Below are positions 38,014-46,202 of a DNA stretch of 59,632 nucleotides, piece after piece. The notes under the pieces were generated by a model that was given only the letters and a program-made list of their open reading frames with translations, was not told where the DNA came from and did not search any database. The stretch is from Megasphaera cerevisiae DSM 20462. Lineage in GTDB: Bacteria > Bacillota > Negativicutes > Veillonellales > Megasphaeraceae. The first letter of the stretch is position 1. Each line of letters starts with the position of its first letter. The position numbers and the translations under genes were made by a program. The stretch covers positions 1 to 59,632 of the forward strand of contig NZ_LEKT01000015.1 in NCBI RefSeq assembly GCF_001045675.1, given 5' to 3'.

Positions 38014-38874
38014 ATGACTCCATTATTACAGGAAAACAGTATTGTGACATTGGAAGTGCTGCGTGTCAGTGATCTGGGAGCATTTCTCAATGGCGGAACA
38101 GGCAATACAAACGATGATATACTTCTTCACAAAAACCAACAGATCAGTCCGGTACAAATAGGGGATCAGGTCACGGTGTTTTTGTATCACGATCCGTCAG
38201 GGCGCTTGACTGCCAGTATGCGCCTGCCGAAAATCAAGCTGGGGCAGATTGGTTACGCTCCCGTTATTAATACAACTCGATTTGGTGCTTTTGTCGATGT
38301 AGGAACAGAGCGCGGGATTTTTATGCCTTTTGCAGAAATGAAAGGACGTCCTAAAGAGGGAGAATATATCTGGGTTAAATTATACGAAGATAAATCTCAT
38401 AGACTGGCAGTTTCCATGGAGGTTGCCGATGAAATGAGACGGGCTTCCAAATCAGCGGAGGAAGCGCAGATCGGCAGCTGGGTTGAAGGTGCCGTATATA
38501 ATATGACAGATCAGGGCGCCTATATCATGACCAGGGAACGATGGATTGCATTTCTTCATCGCAGTGAATTTAACGGCCCTATTCTTATTGGGCAAATGAT
38601 AAAGGGGCGTATCACTTACCTGCGGGAAGACGGACGCATTAATATTGCGCTGCGTCAGACGAGGGAAAATGAAATTACTCCGGACGGCGAGAAAATTCTT
38701 GATTTTTTAAGGCAGAGAAAAGGGAAAATGCCTTATGGGGATAAAACGGCGCCAGCCGTTATCAAGGCTAAATTTTCCTTGAGTAAGGCTTCCTTTAAAC
38801 GTGCTTTAGGGCATCTGATGAGAGAAAAAAAAATTCATCAGCAGGATGGCTGGACGTACTTGGATGAGGAATAA
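38014..38874 (+). CDS. cvfB: S1-domain RNA-binding protein CvfB
   Basis: 286 residues with tandem S1-like domains and a C-terminal winged helix (FSLSKASFKRALGHLMREKKI). The second S1 unit shows APVINTTRFGAFVDVGTERGIFMPFAEM. CvfB binds RNA and affects virulence-gene expression in Staphylococcus. ATG 38014 lies 1 nt after the rsfS stop behind AAGGTG; the longer open frame from 37855 runs over rsfS and is not the start. A terminator follows. Confidence 0.88.
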   Translation: MTPLLQENSIVTLEVLRVSDLGAFLNGGTGNTNDDILLHKNQQISPVQIGDQVTVFLYHDPSGRLTASMRLPKIKLGQIGYAPVINTTRFGAFVDVGTERGIFMPFAEMKGRPKEGEYIWVKLYEDKSHRLAVSMEVADEMRRASKSAEEAQIGSWVEGAVYNMTDQGAYIMTRERWIAFLHRSEFNGPILIGQMIKGRITYLREDGRINIALRQTRENEITPDGEKILDFLRQRKGKMPYGDKTAPAVIKAKFSLSKASFKRALGHLMREKKIHQQDGWTYLDEE

Positions 38875-38875
38875 T

Positions 38876-38912
38876 GGACAGAGGCTTCCTTTGGAGGTCT
38901 CTGTTCTTTTTA
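38876..38912 (+). terminator. Intrinsic terminator after cvfB
   Basis: ACAGAGGCTTCC pairs with GGAGGTCTCTGT, followed by a T-rich run. The gap from 38913 to 39060 is AT-rich and shows no gene. Confidence 0.75.
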
Positions 38913-39060
38913 TATAATATGTAAAAAACGCAAGAATTTTATGAAATTTACCGGGCTTTTTAAATTTGTAATAATGATATACAGAAAAACATGCATCTGT
39001 CCTATTTACTTTATGCATTTATTGTAATAAAATTAAGCACAGATTAATCATGAGCAAGAT

Positions 39061-39078
39061 ATACATTGGCCAATGTAT
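39061..39078. promoter_or_regulatory. Perfect 18-bp palindrome, probable operator
   Basis: ATACATTGGCCAATGTAT is perfectly self-complementary and lies about 40 nt upstream of the ECF transporter start. Position and symmetry suggest the site of a dimeric repressor. I cannot name the regulator. Confidence 0.6.
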
Positions 39079-39117
39079 CAATGTGAAAAATCATATAGTA
39101 AGCAGGGGGGATTTTAT

Positions 39118-39648
39118 ATGAATACATGTCGATTAGACGGGCAGCAGCCCGTTTCTGCCAAAGCTATCTGTACGGCCGCGGTTCTTGCGGCTCTTGTTTT
39201 TGTTATGACTTTTGTGCCTCGCATACCTATTCCACTGGGCTATGCTCATTTAGGCGATGCTGTTATTTATCTTACGGTTTTATTTGCCGGACGCCGTGAA
39301 TCGGCGTTGGCTGCTTCTGTCGGCTCGGCGGCAGCAGATTTCATAGGCGGATTTCCGATTTGGATCGTGCCGACACTCATTATTAAATATATAATGGTGG
39401 AAATTGTATTTTGGGTCATCCGCCCGGATATACAGCAATGGAAGCTGCTTTCCGGCAGAACCTTTTTAGCCTTTTTTTTATCCTCTCTGTGGATGGTGTG
39501 TTCCTATACTGCAGCGGGGGCTGTGTTGTATGGAAGTACCGCCGCAGGTCTGACGATGGTTCCCGGCCTTGTTGGAGAAGGCGGGATCAATATGACAGCA
39601 GCTTTTGGTGCAGGAATGCTTCTTAAAGGCTTAAAGTTTAAACGCTGA
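39118..39648 (+). CDS. ECF transporter substrate-binding (S) subunit, probably vitamin B6
   Basis: 176 residues, about five or six membrane helices, with the S-component pattern near the start (AICTAAVLAALVFVMTFVPRIPIPLGYAHLGDAVIYL). It captures a vitamin and docks on a shared energising module encoded elsewhere. A pyridoxal kinase follows 74 nt later, so B6 is the likely substrate, as for PdxU2-type proteins. The ATG at 39118 follows AGGGGGG; an in-frame GTG-type extension to 39073 would overlap the palindrome. Confidence 0.8.
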   Translation: MNTCRLDGQQPVSAKAICTAAVLAALVFVMTFVPRIPIPLGYAHLGDAVIYLTVLFAGRRESALAASVGSAAADFIGGFPIWIVPTLIIKYIMVEIVFWVIRPDIQQWKLLSGRTFLAFFLSSLWMVCSYTAAGAVLYGSTAAGLTMVPGLVGEGGINMTAAFGAGMLLKGLKFKR

Positions 39649-39722
39649 TCCTGTGCAGAACCGGATAGACAACGTGCTTGCATATTTAAGCGCAACAGGC
39701 GTCAGGAAAAGGAAGGAATAAA

Positions 39723-40550
39723 ATGAAACATCAGAAAAAAATAGCGCTTATTAACGATATCACAGGCTACGGGCGATGTTCCGCCGCAGTGGAATTGCCG
39801 CTTATCTCGGCAATGAAGGTGCAGGCATGTATGCTGCCGACGGCTATTTTATCCGTCCATACAGGCTTTCCGTCCTATTATATTGACGATTATACGGTAC
39901 GAATGGAACCATATATAGAGAATTGGAAGAAAAATAATTTGGAATTCGACGGAATTAGTACCGGATTTTTGGGCTCAGCAAAACAAATTGATATCGTGTT
40001 GAGCTTTATTCATGAATTCAAGAAAAAGCATACGCTGGTTATTATGGATCCTGTCATGGGAGATGATGGTCAGTTGTATCCCTCCTATTCGGAGGAGATG
40101 TGCCGTGAAATGTGCCGCCTTTTGACCTGTGCTGACGTTATTACTCCCAATCTGACCGAAGCTTGCCGCCTTTTGGATATACCCTATCGGAGCGATATAA
40201 TGGCCGCAGATGGAGAACTGCTGCAGATGGCAAGAGCTCTGGCGGGCAAGGGACCGGCAAAAGTTGTACTCACGGGTTTGCATCGCGGCAAGAATATTGG
40301 CAATTATATCTATGAGACAGGAACTGCGCCGCAATGGGTGCAAACCCCAAAAATCGGCAGTGACCGAAGTGGAACTGGGGACATATTTGCCGCTATTGTA
40401 TCGGCTGCGGTAGTTCGGGGAGAAACACTGTATGAGGCTGTCAAAAAGGCCTCGGAATTTATCAGCAAAACCATGGCCTATACGGAGGAATTGGGACTTC
40501 CTAAAAACTGCGGACTGGCATTTGAAGAGTTTCTGACTACATTGAAGTAA
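39723..40550 (+). CDS. Pyridoxal/pyridoxamine kinase
   Basis: 275 residues, ribokinase-like fold of the PdxY/PdxK group. ALINDITGYGRCSAAVELPLIS and SVHTGFPSYY at the N-terminus and GSDRSGTGDIFAA near the C-terminus (catalytic Asp in GTGD) are diagnostic. It phosphorylates B6 vitamers, trapping what the neighbouring transporter brings in. AGGAAGG precedes the ATG. Confidence 0.9.
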   Translation: MKHQKKIALINDITGYGRCSAAVELPLISAMKVQACMLPTAILSVHTGFPSYYIDDYTVRMEPYIENWKKNNLEFDGISTGFLGSAKQIDIVLSFIHEFKKKHTLVIMDPVMGDDGQLYPSYSEEMCREMCRLLTCADVITPNLTEACRLLDIPYRSDIMAADGELLQMARALAGKGPAKVVLTGLHRGKNIGNYIYETGTAPQWVQTPKIGSDRSGTGDIFAAIVSAAVVRGETLYEAVKKASEFISKTMAYTEELGLPKNCGLAFEEFLTTLK

Positions 40551-40567
40551 ACGGGGGGATTACATTT

Positions 40568-41227
40568 ATGATTACATATACAGTAGATAAGGGGCAGTAC
40601 ATTACGATGGAAGAAAGTCTGAAACGGCATCCGGAGGGAAAACGGGGCATGTATGTCAATCTGACGAATCGCTGTACCTGTGCCTGTACCTTTTGTCTGC
40701 GGAGCCTGAAAAAAATGAATACGGAAATGACGCTCTGGCTGGAAACAGAACCGACCCTAGAGGAGGCTGAAAAAGCTCTTGACGCAGCGCCGTGGGAATA
40801 TATCAAAGAGGTTATTTTCTGTGGTTTCGGTGAACCGACGATGCGATTAGATGATGTGGTCACTTTACTGCGCTATGTCAAAAAAAATCATCCTGACATA
40901 GCAACACGCATCAATACCAACGGCCTGTCCGATCTCAATTACCACCGCGATACGGCCCCGGATTTTGATGGGCATATACTGGATACAGTTTCGATCAGCC
41001 TGAATGCTTCCAATAAGGAACGGTATCTCGCACTGACTCGCAGCCAGTTTGGGATACAATCCTATGAAGCCATGCTGGACTTTGCGCAGCAGTGCAAACG
41101 ATATGTTCCGCAGGTCATTCTTACGGTCGTCGATCATGTGGAAAATCAGGAAGAAATAGATAAATGCCGGGATATTTGTCAGCAACGGGGATTAAACTTG
41201 CGTGTCCGGGCATATGAAGGCAACTAA
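40568..41227 (+). CDS. Radical SAM protein, TatD-linked type
   Basis: 219 residues. The iron-sulfur motif CxxxCxxC is in NRCTCACTFCLRS, and GFGEPTMR matches the SAM-binding GGE-like loop. Length and sequence fit the short radical SAM proteins that often sit beside or are fused to TatD nucleases. No tatD is present in this window. The substrate is unknown. It follows the pyridoxal kinase by 17 nt behind GGGGGG and is probably co-transcribed with it. Confidence 0.82.
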   Translation: MITYTVDKGQYITMEESLKRHPEGKRGMYVNLTNRCTCACTFCLRSLKKMNTEMTLWLETEPTLEEAEKALDAAPWEYIKEVIFCGFGEPTMRLDDVVTLLRYVKKNHPDIATRINTNGLSDLNYHRDTAPDFDGHILDTVSISLNASNKERYLALTRSQFGIQSYEAMLDFAQQCKRYVPQVILTVVDHVENQEEIDKCRDICQQRGLNLRVRAYEGN

Positions 41228-41231
41228 TTCC

Positions 41232-41260
41232 TTTACATTTTTATGAGACCATGATATGAT
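41232..41260 (+). promoter_or_regulatory. Promoter of the aspartate kinase gene
   Basis: TTTACA at 41232-41237 and TATGAT at 41255-41260 are 17 nt apart. A leader of about 65 nt follows. No lysine riboswitch is visible. Confidence 0.7.
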
Positions 41261-41331
41261 TCATTATATGGCTTCAATATGGAAAGACCATTGGAATACA
41301 CATTTAGACAATCAAAAGCGAGGGATCCAAG

Positions 41332-42555
41332 TTGGCATTGATCGTTAAGAAGTTTGGCGGCAGCTCTGTAGCAACGCCAGACAAAATGCGTGCTATTGTA
41401 CAGCGTGTTTTAAAAGGGAAACAACCGGGGGACAAGGTAGTTGTGGTTGTTTCCGCCATGGGAGATACGACTGACGATTTAGTATCATTGGCAAAGCAAA
41501 TTACATCCAAAACGTATGGCCGGGAAATGGACATGCTTCTTTCTACAGGCGAACAGGTATCCATAGCTCTTATGGCTATGGCCTTTCAGGAAGCTGGTCA
41601 GGCGGCGATATCGTTTACGGGTGCGCAGGCAGGCATCACAACCAGTGATGCGTTTAATAAGGGTCGTATTTTAGAATTACAGCCGGACCGTATTATGAAA
41701 GCCCTCGATGATGATAATGTTGTTATCGTTGCCGGCTTCCAAGGAATTACGGGCAGAGGCGATATTACTACGCTGGGCCGGGGCGGCTCTGATACGACGG
41801 CAGTTGCGATTGCCGGGGCAATTCAGGCTGATGTCTGTGAAATCTATACAGATGTCGACGGCGTTTACACTTCGGATCCTCGTGTTGTTCCGAATGCACA
41901 GAAAATGAAGGAAATCACATACGGTGAAATGTTGGAGATGGCAAAGCTCGGAGCCGGTGTTATGCAGCCCCGCGCGGTAGAAATGGGCAGCCGTTTCAAT
42001 GTTCCCATTCATGTTCGTTCCACATTCTCTGAGGCAGAAGGCACAGTGATACAGGAGGTTTGTTCTATGAAAATCAAACAGTATTTGATTCGCGGCGTAG
42101 CACAGGATAAAAATGTAGCAAAAATTACCGTATTGGGTATTCCGAATAAGCCGGGATATGCATATAAAGTCTTTTCCGAATTAGCGAAAAAACACGTGGA
42201 TGTGGATATGATTGTACAAAGCGTGCGTATTGCCAAAGAAGGGGTAACGGATATTACCTTTACCATCGACCGGGCAGAATTGCCGGCGGCACGGGAAGTA
42301 CTGGAGCATATCCGTACGGAAATGCCTGTTGAAGATATTTTAGTCGATGATACGATGGCTAAGGTATCCATTGTCGGTGCCGGTATGGCCGGTCATCCGG
42401 GAATTGCTGCAGGTATGTTTGGCGTTTTGGGAGATAACGGCATTAATATTGAAATTATCTCTACGTCTGAAATCAGCATTACCTGCCTTATTGGCGAAGA
42501 AAATGTTGACGTGGCCGTTAAGGCGATTCATGCTCATTTCTTTGACGAACATTGA
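41332..42555 (+). CDS. lysC: Aspartate kinase
   Basis: 407 residues with a TTG start behind GAGGGA. The kinase domain (about 1-230) shows VKKFGGSSVATPDKM, STGEQVS and GRGGSDTTAVA. Two ACT domains (about 265-400, GKxxKVSIVGAGM-like region) provide feedback control. It starts the lysine, threonine and methionine pathways. The short gene downstream is probably co-transcribed. Confidence 0.94.
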   Translation: MALIVKKFGGSSVATPDKMRAIVQRVLKGKQPGDKVVVVVSAMGDTTDDLVSLAKQITSKTYGREMDMLLSTGEQVSIALMAMAFQEAGQAAISFTGAQAGITTSDAFNKGRILELQPDRIMKALDDDNVVIVAGFQGITGRGDITTLGRGGSDTTAVAIAGAIQADVCEIYTDVDGVYTSDPRVVPNAQKMKEITYGEMLEMAKLGAGVMQPRAVEMGSRFNVPIHVRSTFSEAEGTVIQEVCSMKIKQYLIRGVAQDKNVAKITVLGIPNKPGYAYKVFSELAKKHVDVDMIVQSVRIAKEGVTDITFTIDRAELPAAREVLEHIRTEMPVEDILVDDTMAKVSIVGAGMAGHPGIAAGMFGVLGDNGINIEIISTSEISITCLIGEENVDVAVKAIHAHFFDEH

Positions 42556-42563
42556 GGTGAATC

Positions 42564-42863
42564 ATGTTTGTATTGGATAGCTTTGTAGAAGAAATGTTGC
42601 AGCCGGAAGTACCAAAAACACTTCTGATTAATCGAATGCTCAATGGATTAGGTGCGGAAAAGCCGCCGCAGTTTAAAATCCCGGCGCCGAAATACACCTT
42701 TGAATCCAATCTGCATGGTGTAATATATGATTATCAGAAAAAAGAAGTACTGCTCTCCTATAAAGTAGCACCTGCCATGTACCCTGATATGATACTATCC
42801 TTCGTGACATTTCGTGTTGTGCTGGAAGGGCTGGCTGTCTGTATCCGAATGCAGAAATGGTAA
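42564..42863 (+). CDS. Hypothetical protein between lysC and acpS
   Basis: 99 residues, no signal peptide or coiled coil. The N-terminal half is polar with a Pro-rich KPPQFKIPAPKY stretch, the C-terminal half is hydrophobic (MILSFVTFRVVLEGLAVCIRM). GAGGTGA lies just before the ATG and overlaps the end of lysC. A strong terminator follows. I do not recognise a family. Confidence 0.7.
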   Translation: MFVLDSFVEEMLQPEVPKTLLINRMLNGLGAEKPPQFKIPAPKYTFESNLHGVIYDYQKKEVLLSYKVAPAMYPDMILSFVTFRVVLEGLAVCIRMQKW

Positions 42864-42870
42864 TAAAATG

Positions 42871-42909
42871 ATGCCGCAGTTCCGAAGAGGGATTGCGGCA
42901 TTTTTTTTT
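42871..42909 (+). terminator. Terminator abutting the acpS ribosome binding site
   Basis: ATGCCGCA at 42871-42878 pairs with TTGCGGCAT at 42893-42901, then nine T (42901-42909). The acpS ribosome binding site GGAGG starts at the very next base. Confidence 0.88.
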
Positions 42910-42922
42910 GGAGGTATGGGCT

Positions 42923-43294
42923 ATGCGCTGTGGTATTGATATTGTTCAAATCAGCAGAATAGAAGATATGTCTATGAATCATGAAAAATCATTATCCCGC
43001 TTTTTTACGGAACGGGAAATTATGTATTGCCGTCAGCGTGTGCGCGGACAATACGCATCGTTAGCTGGTATATTTGCGGCTAAAGAGGCTTTTTTTAAAG
43101 CATTGGGAACAGGATTTCGAAAAGGAAAGTGGACTGAGGTGGAAATAGACCATACAGATATGGGGGCACCTTTTTTTGTTTTTTACGGTTATTATAATCA
43201 GACTGCAATGGCCTTGTCCGGCTATATGCCGGCCCTGTCGATCAGTCATGACGGAGACTATGCGGTAGCGCAGGTAGTTTGGGAAATCTCATAA
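42923..43294 (+). CDS. acpS: Holo-[acyl-carrier-protein] synthase
   Basis: 123 residues. MRCGIDIVQISRIE carries the metal-binding Asp (D6), and FAAKEAFFKALGTG the second conserved acidic motif. It loads the phosphopantetheine arm on acyl carrier protein. ATG 42923 lies 8 nt after GGAGG at 42910-42914. It is followed by nnr, a common acpS-nnr pairing. Confidence 0.94.
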   Translation: MRCGIDIVQISRIEDMSMNHEKSLSRFFTEREIMYCRQRVRGQYASLAGIFAAKEAFFKALGTGFRKGKWTEVEIDHTDMGAPFFVFYGYYNQTAMALSGYMPALSISHDGDYAVAQVVWEIS

Positions 43295-43308
43295 CAAGGA
43301 GAATTGTG

Positions 43309-44961
43309 ATGCAGAAGCTAAATACAGCCACTCAGATGCGGCAAATGGATCATGCTGCGATGTACGGAGAATATGCCGTTGCGCCGGCCATACTGATGGA
43401 AAATGCCGGTCATGCCGTAGCGGAACGAGCGGAAAAATATATAGGAGGCTGGTTGGGTAAGGATGTTATTATTTTTTGCGGTAAGGGCAATAATGGTGGA
43501 GACGGTTTTGTGATTGCCCGCCATATACAGGCAGCTGGTGCGCGAGTTTATGTGTACGTATTGGGATGTTTTCAGGATTACAGTAGCGAATCGCGGCAGC
43601 ATTTGGAAACCCTTTTCAAATTAGAAGACAGAGAAACTTGTATTATAGTCCGCTGTGGCGATGAAAATATAGATTGGCAACTGCTGAAACACCGGCTGCA
43701 GGACAGTCAAATCGTGATTGATGCCATGCTGGGAACCGGGTTTCACGGTAACCTTCGCGAACCGATATCCTCAGTGACCGCCGTTATAAATGAGGCTGCG
43801 GCCGCTAGTGACCTTACTGTCATTGCCGTCGATATTCCTACGGGCGTAGATTCTGATACGGGGGCGGTCAGCGGCAGTCAGGAGGAAGAAAACGGCCCGG
43901 TTTTCGCAGATATGACCATTACGTTCGGAGCCCTGAAGCGCGGGCTGGTTTTTTATCCCGGCAGGCTCTGTGCAGGTCATGTAGAACTTGATCTGATCGG
44001 AATGCCTGCACCGCTGTTGAAAAAATCAGAAGATGATCCGGCTTATTGGCTCCAAGAATCGGATATTTCAGAGATTCTGGTACCGCGCAGCCCGGACAGC
44101 CACAAGGGAAGTCACGGTACGATAGGTATTGTGACAGGCTGCAGCGATATGGCCGGAGCGGCCTTGATGGCGGCGCACGGCGCAGTGCGCTGCGGTGCCG
44201 GCAAGGTCTTTCTTCGGGTACCGTCCCAAACGGCACCGTATTGCATTGGCAGGCAGCCGGAAATCATGGTTCGCGGCATAGGGAACGGCTCGTTTTTTAT
44301 AGAAAAGGATGCGGAATATATCGTATCGGAATGTCGCAGCTGGTCAGTTCTTGCGATGGGACCTGGCATGGGAAAAAATAGAGAGACGAAGAAATTTATC
44401 CAGTACCTGATTTCTCATACGGAATGCCCTGTTGTGCTGGATGCCGATGCTTTAAATCTACTGACTGGCGAACAAAACTTTATCCGTTCCTTCGGGAATC
44501 GTATTATCATGACACCTCACTTAGCTGAATTCAGCCGTCTTAGCGGGTACTCTCTGGGAGAAATCAGGAAGGATATCATTTATGCTGCCAAACGGTTCGC
44601 CGCAGCATGGCATGTCAATCTTGTCCTTAAAGGGGCCCCGACGGTTATTGTTTCAGCTAAAACGGGAAATGCCTATGTTAATCCGACCGGTAATTCCGGC
44701 ATGGCCTGCGGTGGCATGGGTGATATACTGACCGGTATGATTGCGGCTATGACGGCACATGAAACGATGCCGGATATCTGCACTGCTGCCAGCGTCGGCG
44801 TGTATTTGCATGGAGCGGCCGGTGATTACTGCCGTAATCATGTGGGGCAATACGGCTTTACACCGATGGAACTGGCAGATGCCATTCCCAAAGTGATTTC
44901 TCAGCTCGGCGAAGCAATGGCTGTACCACGTCTTCAGCATCCCATGATAGGCGGCCGCTGA
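43309..44961 (+). CDS. nnr: Bifunctional NAD(P)H-hydrate epimerase/dehydratase
   Basis: 550 residues. The N-terminal YjeF/NnrE domain (about 1-215) repairs epimers (CGKGNNGGDGFVIARH, DAMLGTGFHGNLREP). The C-terminal NnrD domain (about 230-520) is the ADP-dependent dehydratase (SHKGSHGTIGIVTG, PTGNSGMACGGMGDILTGMI). It restores damaged NAD(P)H. The ATG at 43309 lies behind AAGGAG; a longer frame from TTG 43279 begins inside acpS. Confidence 0.94.
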   Translation: MQKLNTATQMRQMDHAAMYGEYAVAPAILMENAGHAVAERAEKYIGGWLGKDVIIFCGKGNNGGDGFVIARHIQAAGARVYVYVLGCFQDYSSESRQHLETLFKLEDRETCIIVRCGDENIDWQLLKHRLQDSQIVIDAMLGTGFHGNLREPISSVTAVINEAAAASDLTVIAVDIPTGVDSDTGAVSGSQEEENGPVFADMTITFGALKRGLVFYPGRLCAGHVELDLIGMPAPLLKKSEDDPAYWLQESDISEILVPRSPDSHKGSHGTIGIVTGCSDMAGAALMAAHGAVRCGAGKVFLRVPSQTAPYCIGRQPEIMVRGIGNGSFFIEKDAEYIVSECRSWSVLAMGPGMGKNRETKKFIQYLISHTECPVVLDADALNLLTGEQNFIRSFGNRIIMTPHLAEFSRLSGYSLGEIRKDIIYAAKRFAAAWHVNLVLKGAPTVIVSAKTGNAYVNPTGNSGMACGGMGDILTGMIAAMTAHETMPDICTAASVGVYLHGAAGDYCRNHVGQYGFTPMELADAIPKVISQLGEAMAVPRLQHPMIGGR

Positions 44962-44963
44962 AG

Positions 44964-45896
44964 ATGGGAGGCAATGTAAAAAAAATGCGGGTTCCGGCAT
45001 ATATGCTGGCAGGTATTCTCTGGCTGCTTTTGCTTGTATCCGGCTGCGGCAATCTGCCTTTTTCTTCTGACCATGCGACCGCACCTGTTGATGATTCAGA
45101 CAGCGCTTTGCGCATATCTGTTTTGAATGTAGGACAGGCCGATGCGTCTCTTATCCAATATAAGGGAAAAAATATGCTGATTGATACAGGCGATGTGGAC
45201 AGTCGGGAAGGTCTGGTCAGTCAATTAAAGAAAAAAAATATTAAAACACTGGACATCATTATAATTACGCATCCTCATGGGGATCACATGGGGGGTATGG
45301 CGGCATTATTCAAAAATTTTACGATCAGACAGATTTACGATAATGGTCAGGCTGCTAATACAGCGATGTATAGAAATTATCTGAAAAATATCAAAAGTAA
45401 AAACATTCCTTACAAAGCTTTGAAAAAGGGAGATGCGATTACTTTTGCCGGGGATATTCATTTTAATATATTATCGCCGGGCGTCCCCTTTACCAAAGAA
45501 AATACCAGTGGTGTATCTGAAAGCGGTCTGACAAATAATAATTCAATCGTATGCAGAATGACATATCAAAAAATTTCCGTTATGTTTACCGGAGATGCTC
45601 AAAAAGAAGCGGAACAGCAAGTACTGAGGGACTATCAGGGAACGGCACTGCAGTCAGATATTCTGAAGGTGGGTCATCATGGCAGCAAGACATCGTCATC
45701 GCCGGCCTTTATCAAGGCGGTTAAGCCGAGGGCGGCAGTTATTTCCTGCGGCGCCAATAATCAATACAAATTTCCACATAAGCCCACTCTCGACACTTTG
45801 AAAAAAAATCATGCTGAAGTCTATCGTACTGATCAGGATGGAATGATTTTGATTGTCAGTGATGGTACCCATTACAGCATTGCAAAGGAGCACTGA
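44964..45896 (+). CDS. Metallo-beta-lactamase-fold lipoprotein, ComEC C-terminal-like
   Basis: 310 residues. A lipobox LVSGC places the lipid-bearing Cys at residue 28. The metal motif THPHGDHMGG supplies H103, H105, D107 and H108. The fold matches the hydrolase domain of ComEC/Rec2 but there is no channel region. Secreted relatives degrade DNA or other phosphodiesters outside the membrane. A DUF3006 gene follows directly, a recurrent partner. Start 44964 is used; ATG 44985 behind GGGAGG is an alternative that keeps the signal. Confidence 0.85.
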   Translation: MGGNVKKMRVPAYMLAGILWLLLLVSGCGNLPFSSDHATAPVDDSDSALRISVLNVGQADASLIQYKGKNMLIDTGDVDSREGLVSQLKKKNIKTLDIIIITHPHGDHMGGMAALFKNFTIRQIYDNGQAANTAMYRNYLKNIKSKNIPYKALKKGDAITFAGDIHFNILSPGVPFTKENTSGVSESGLTNNNSIVCRMTYQKISVMFTGDAQKEAEQQVLRDYQGTALQSDILKVGHHGSKTSSSPAFIKAVKPRAAVISCGANNQYKFPHKPTLDTLKKNHAEVYRTDQDGMILIVSDGTHYSIAKEH

Positions 45897-45897
45897 A

Positions 45898-46113
45898 ATG
45901 AAAACGCTAATCGGAAGTGTAGATCGTATTACGGAAAATACGGCCTATATTATTTTGAATGACGATGAACATGAGCTCCAATTTTCCCTGGACCTGCTGC
46001 CGGAGGGGGTTGATGAGGGAATGGCGCTTACTATTACAATCCAACGAAATAAAGAAGAAGAGATACGATTGGCCCGGGAAATTGAAGAACTGAGAAAGGG
46101 CTTGGATTTGTGA
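45898..46113 (+). CDS. DUF3006 domain protein
   Basis: 71 residues. It has a beta-rich N-terminus (SVDRITENTAYIILND, LLPEGVDEGMALTI) and a charged C-terminal helix. The family is usually found next to metallo-beta-lactamase proteins like the one upstream. AAGGAG precedes the ATG at 45898, which lies just after the previous stop. Function unknown. Confidence 0.82.
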   Translation: MKTLIGSVDRITENTAYIILNDDEHELQFSLDLLPEGVDEGMALTITIQRNKEEEIRLAREIEELRKGLDL

Positions 46114-46158
46114 GGGCGACAGTCGGAATTGGCACGTATTTCATATATTTCTGACATG

Positions 46159-46167
46159 TGGTATAAT
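46159..46167 (+). promoter_or_regulatory. Extended -10 promoter of the amidase gene
   Basis: TGgTATAAT, with TATAAT at 46162-46167, lies 36 nt upstream of the start. A weak TTTCAT at 46140-46145 could serve as -35. Confidence 0.55.
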
Positions 46168-46202
46168 GTACAAGTTAAAACTTATAAAAGGAGAAGATCT
46201 AC

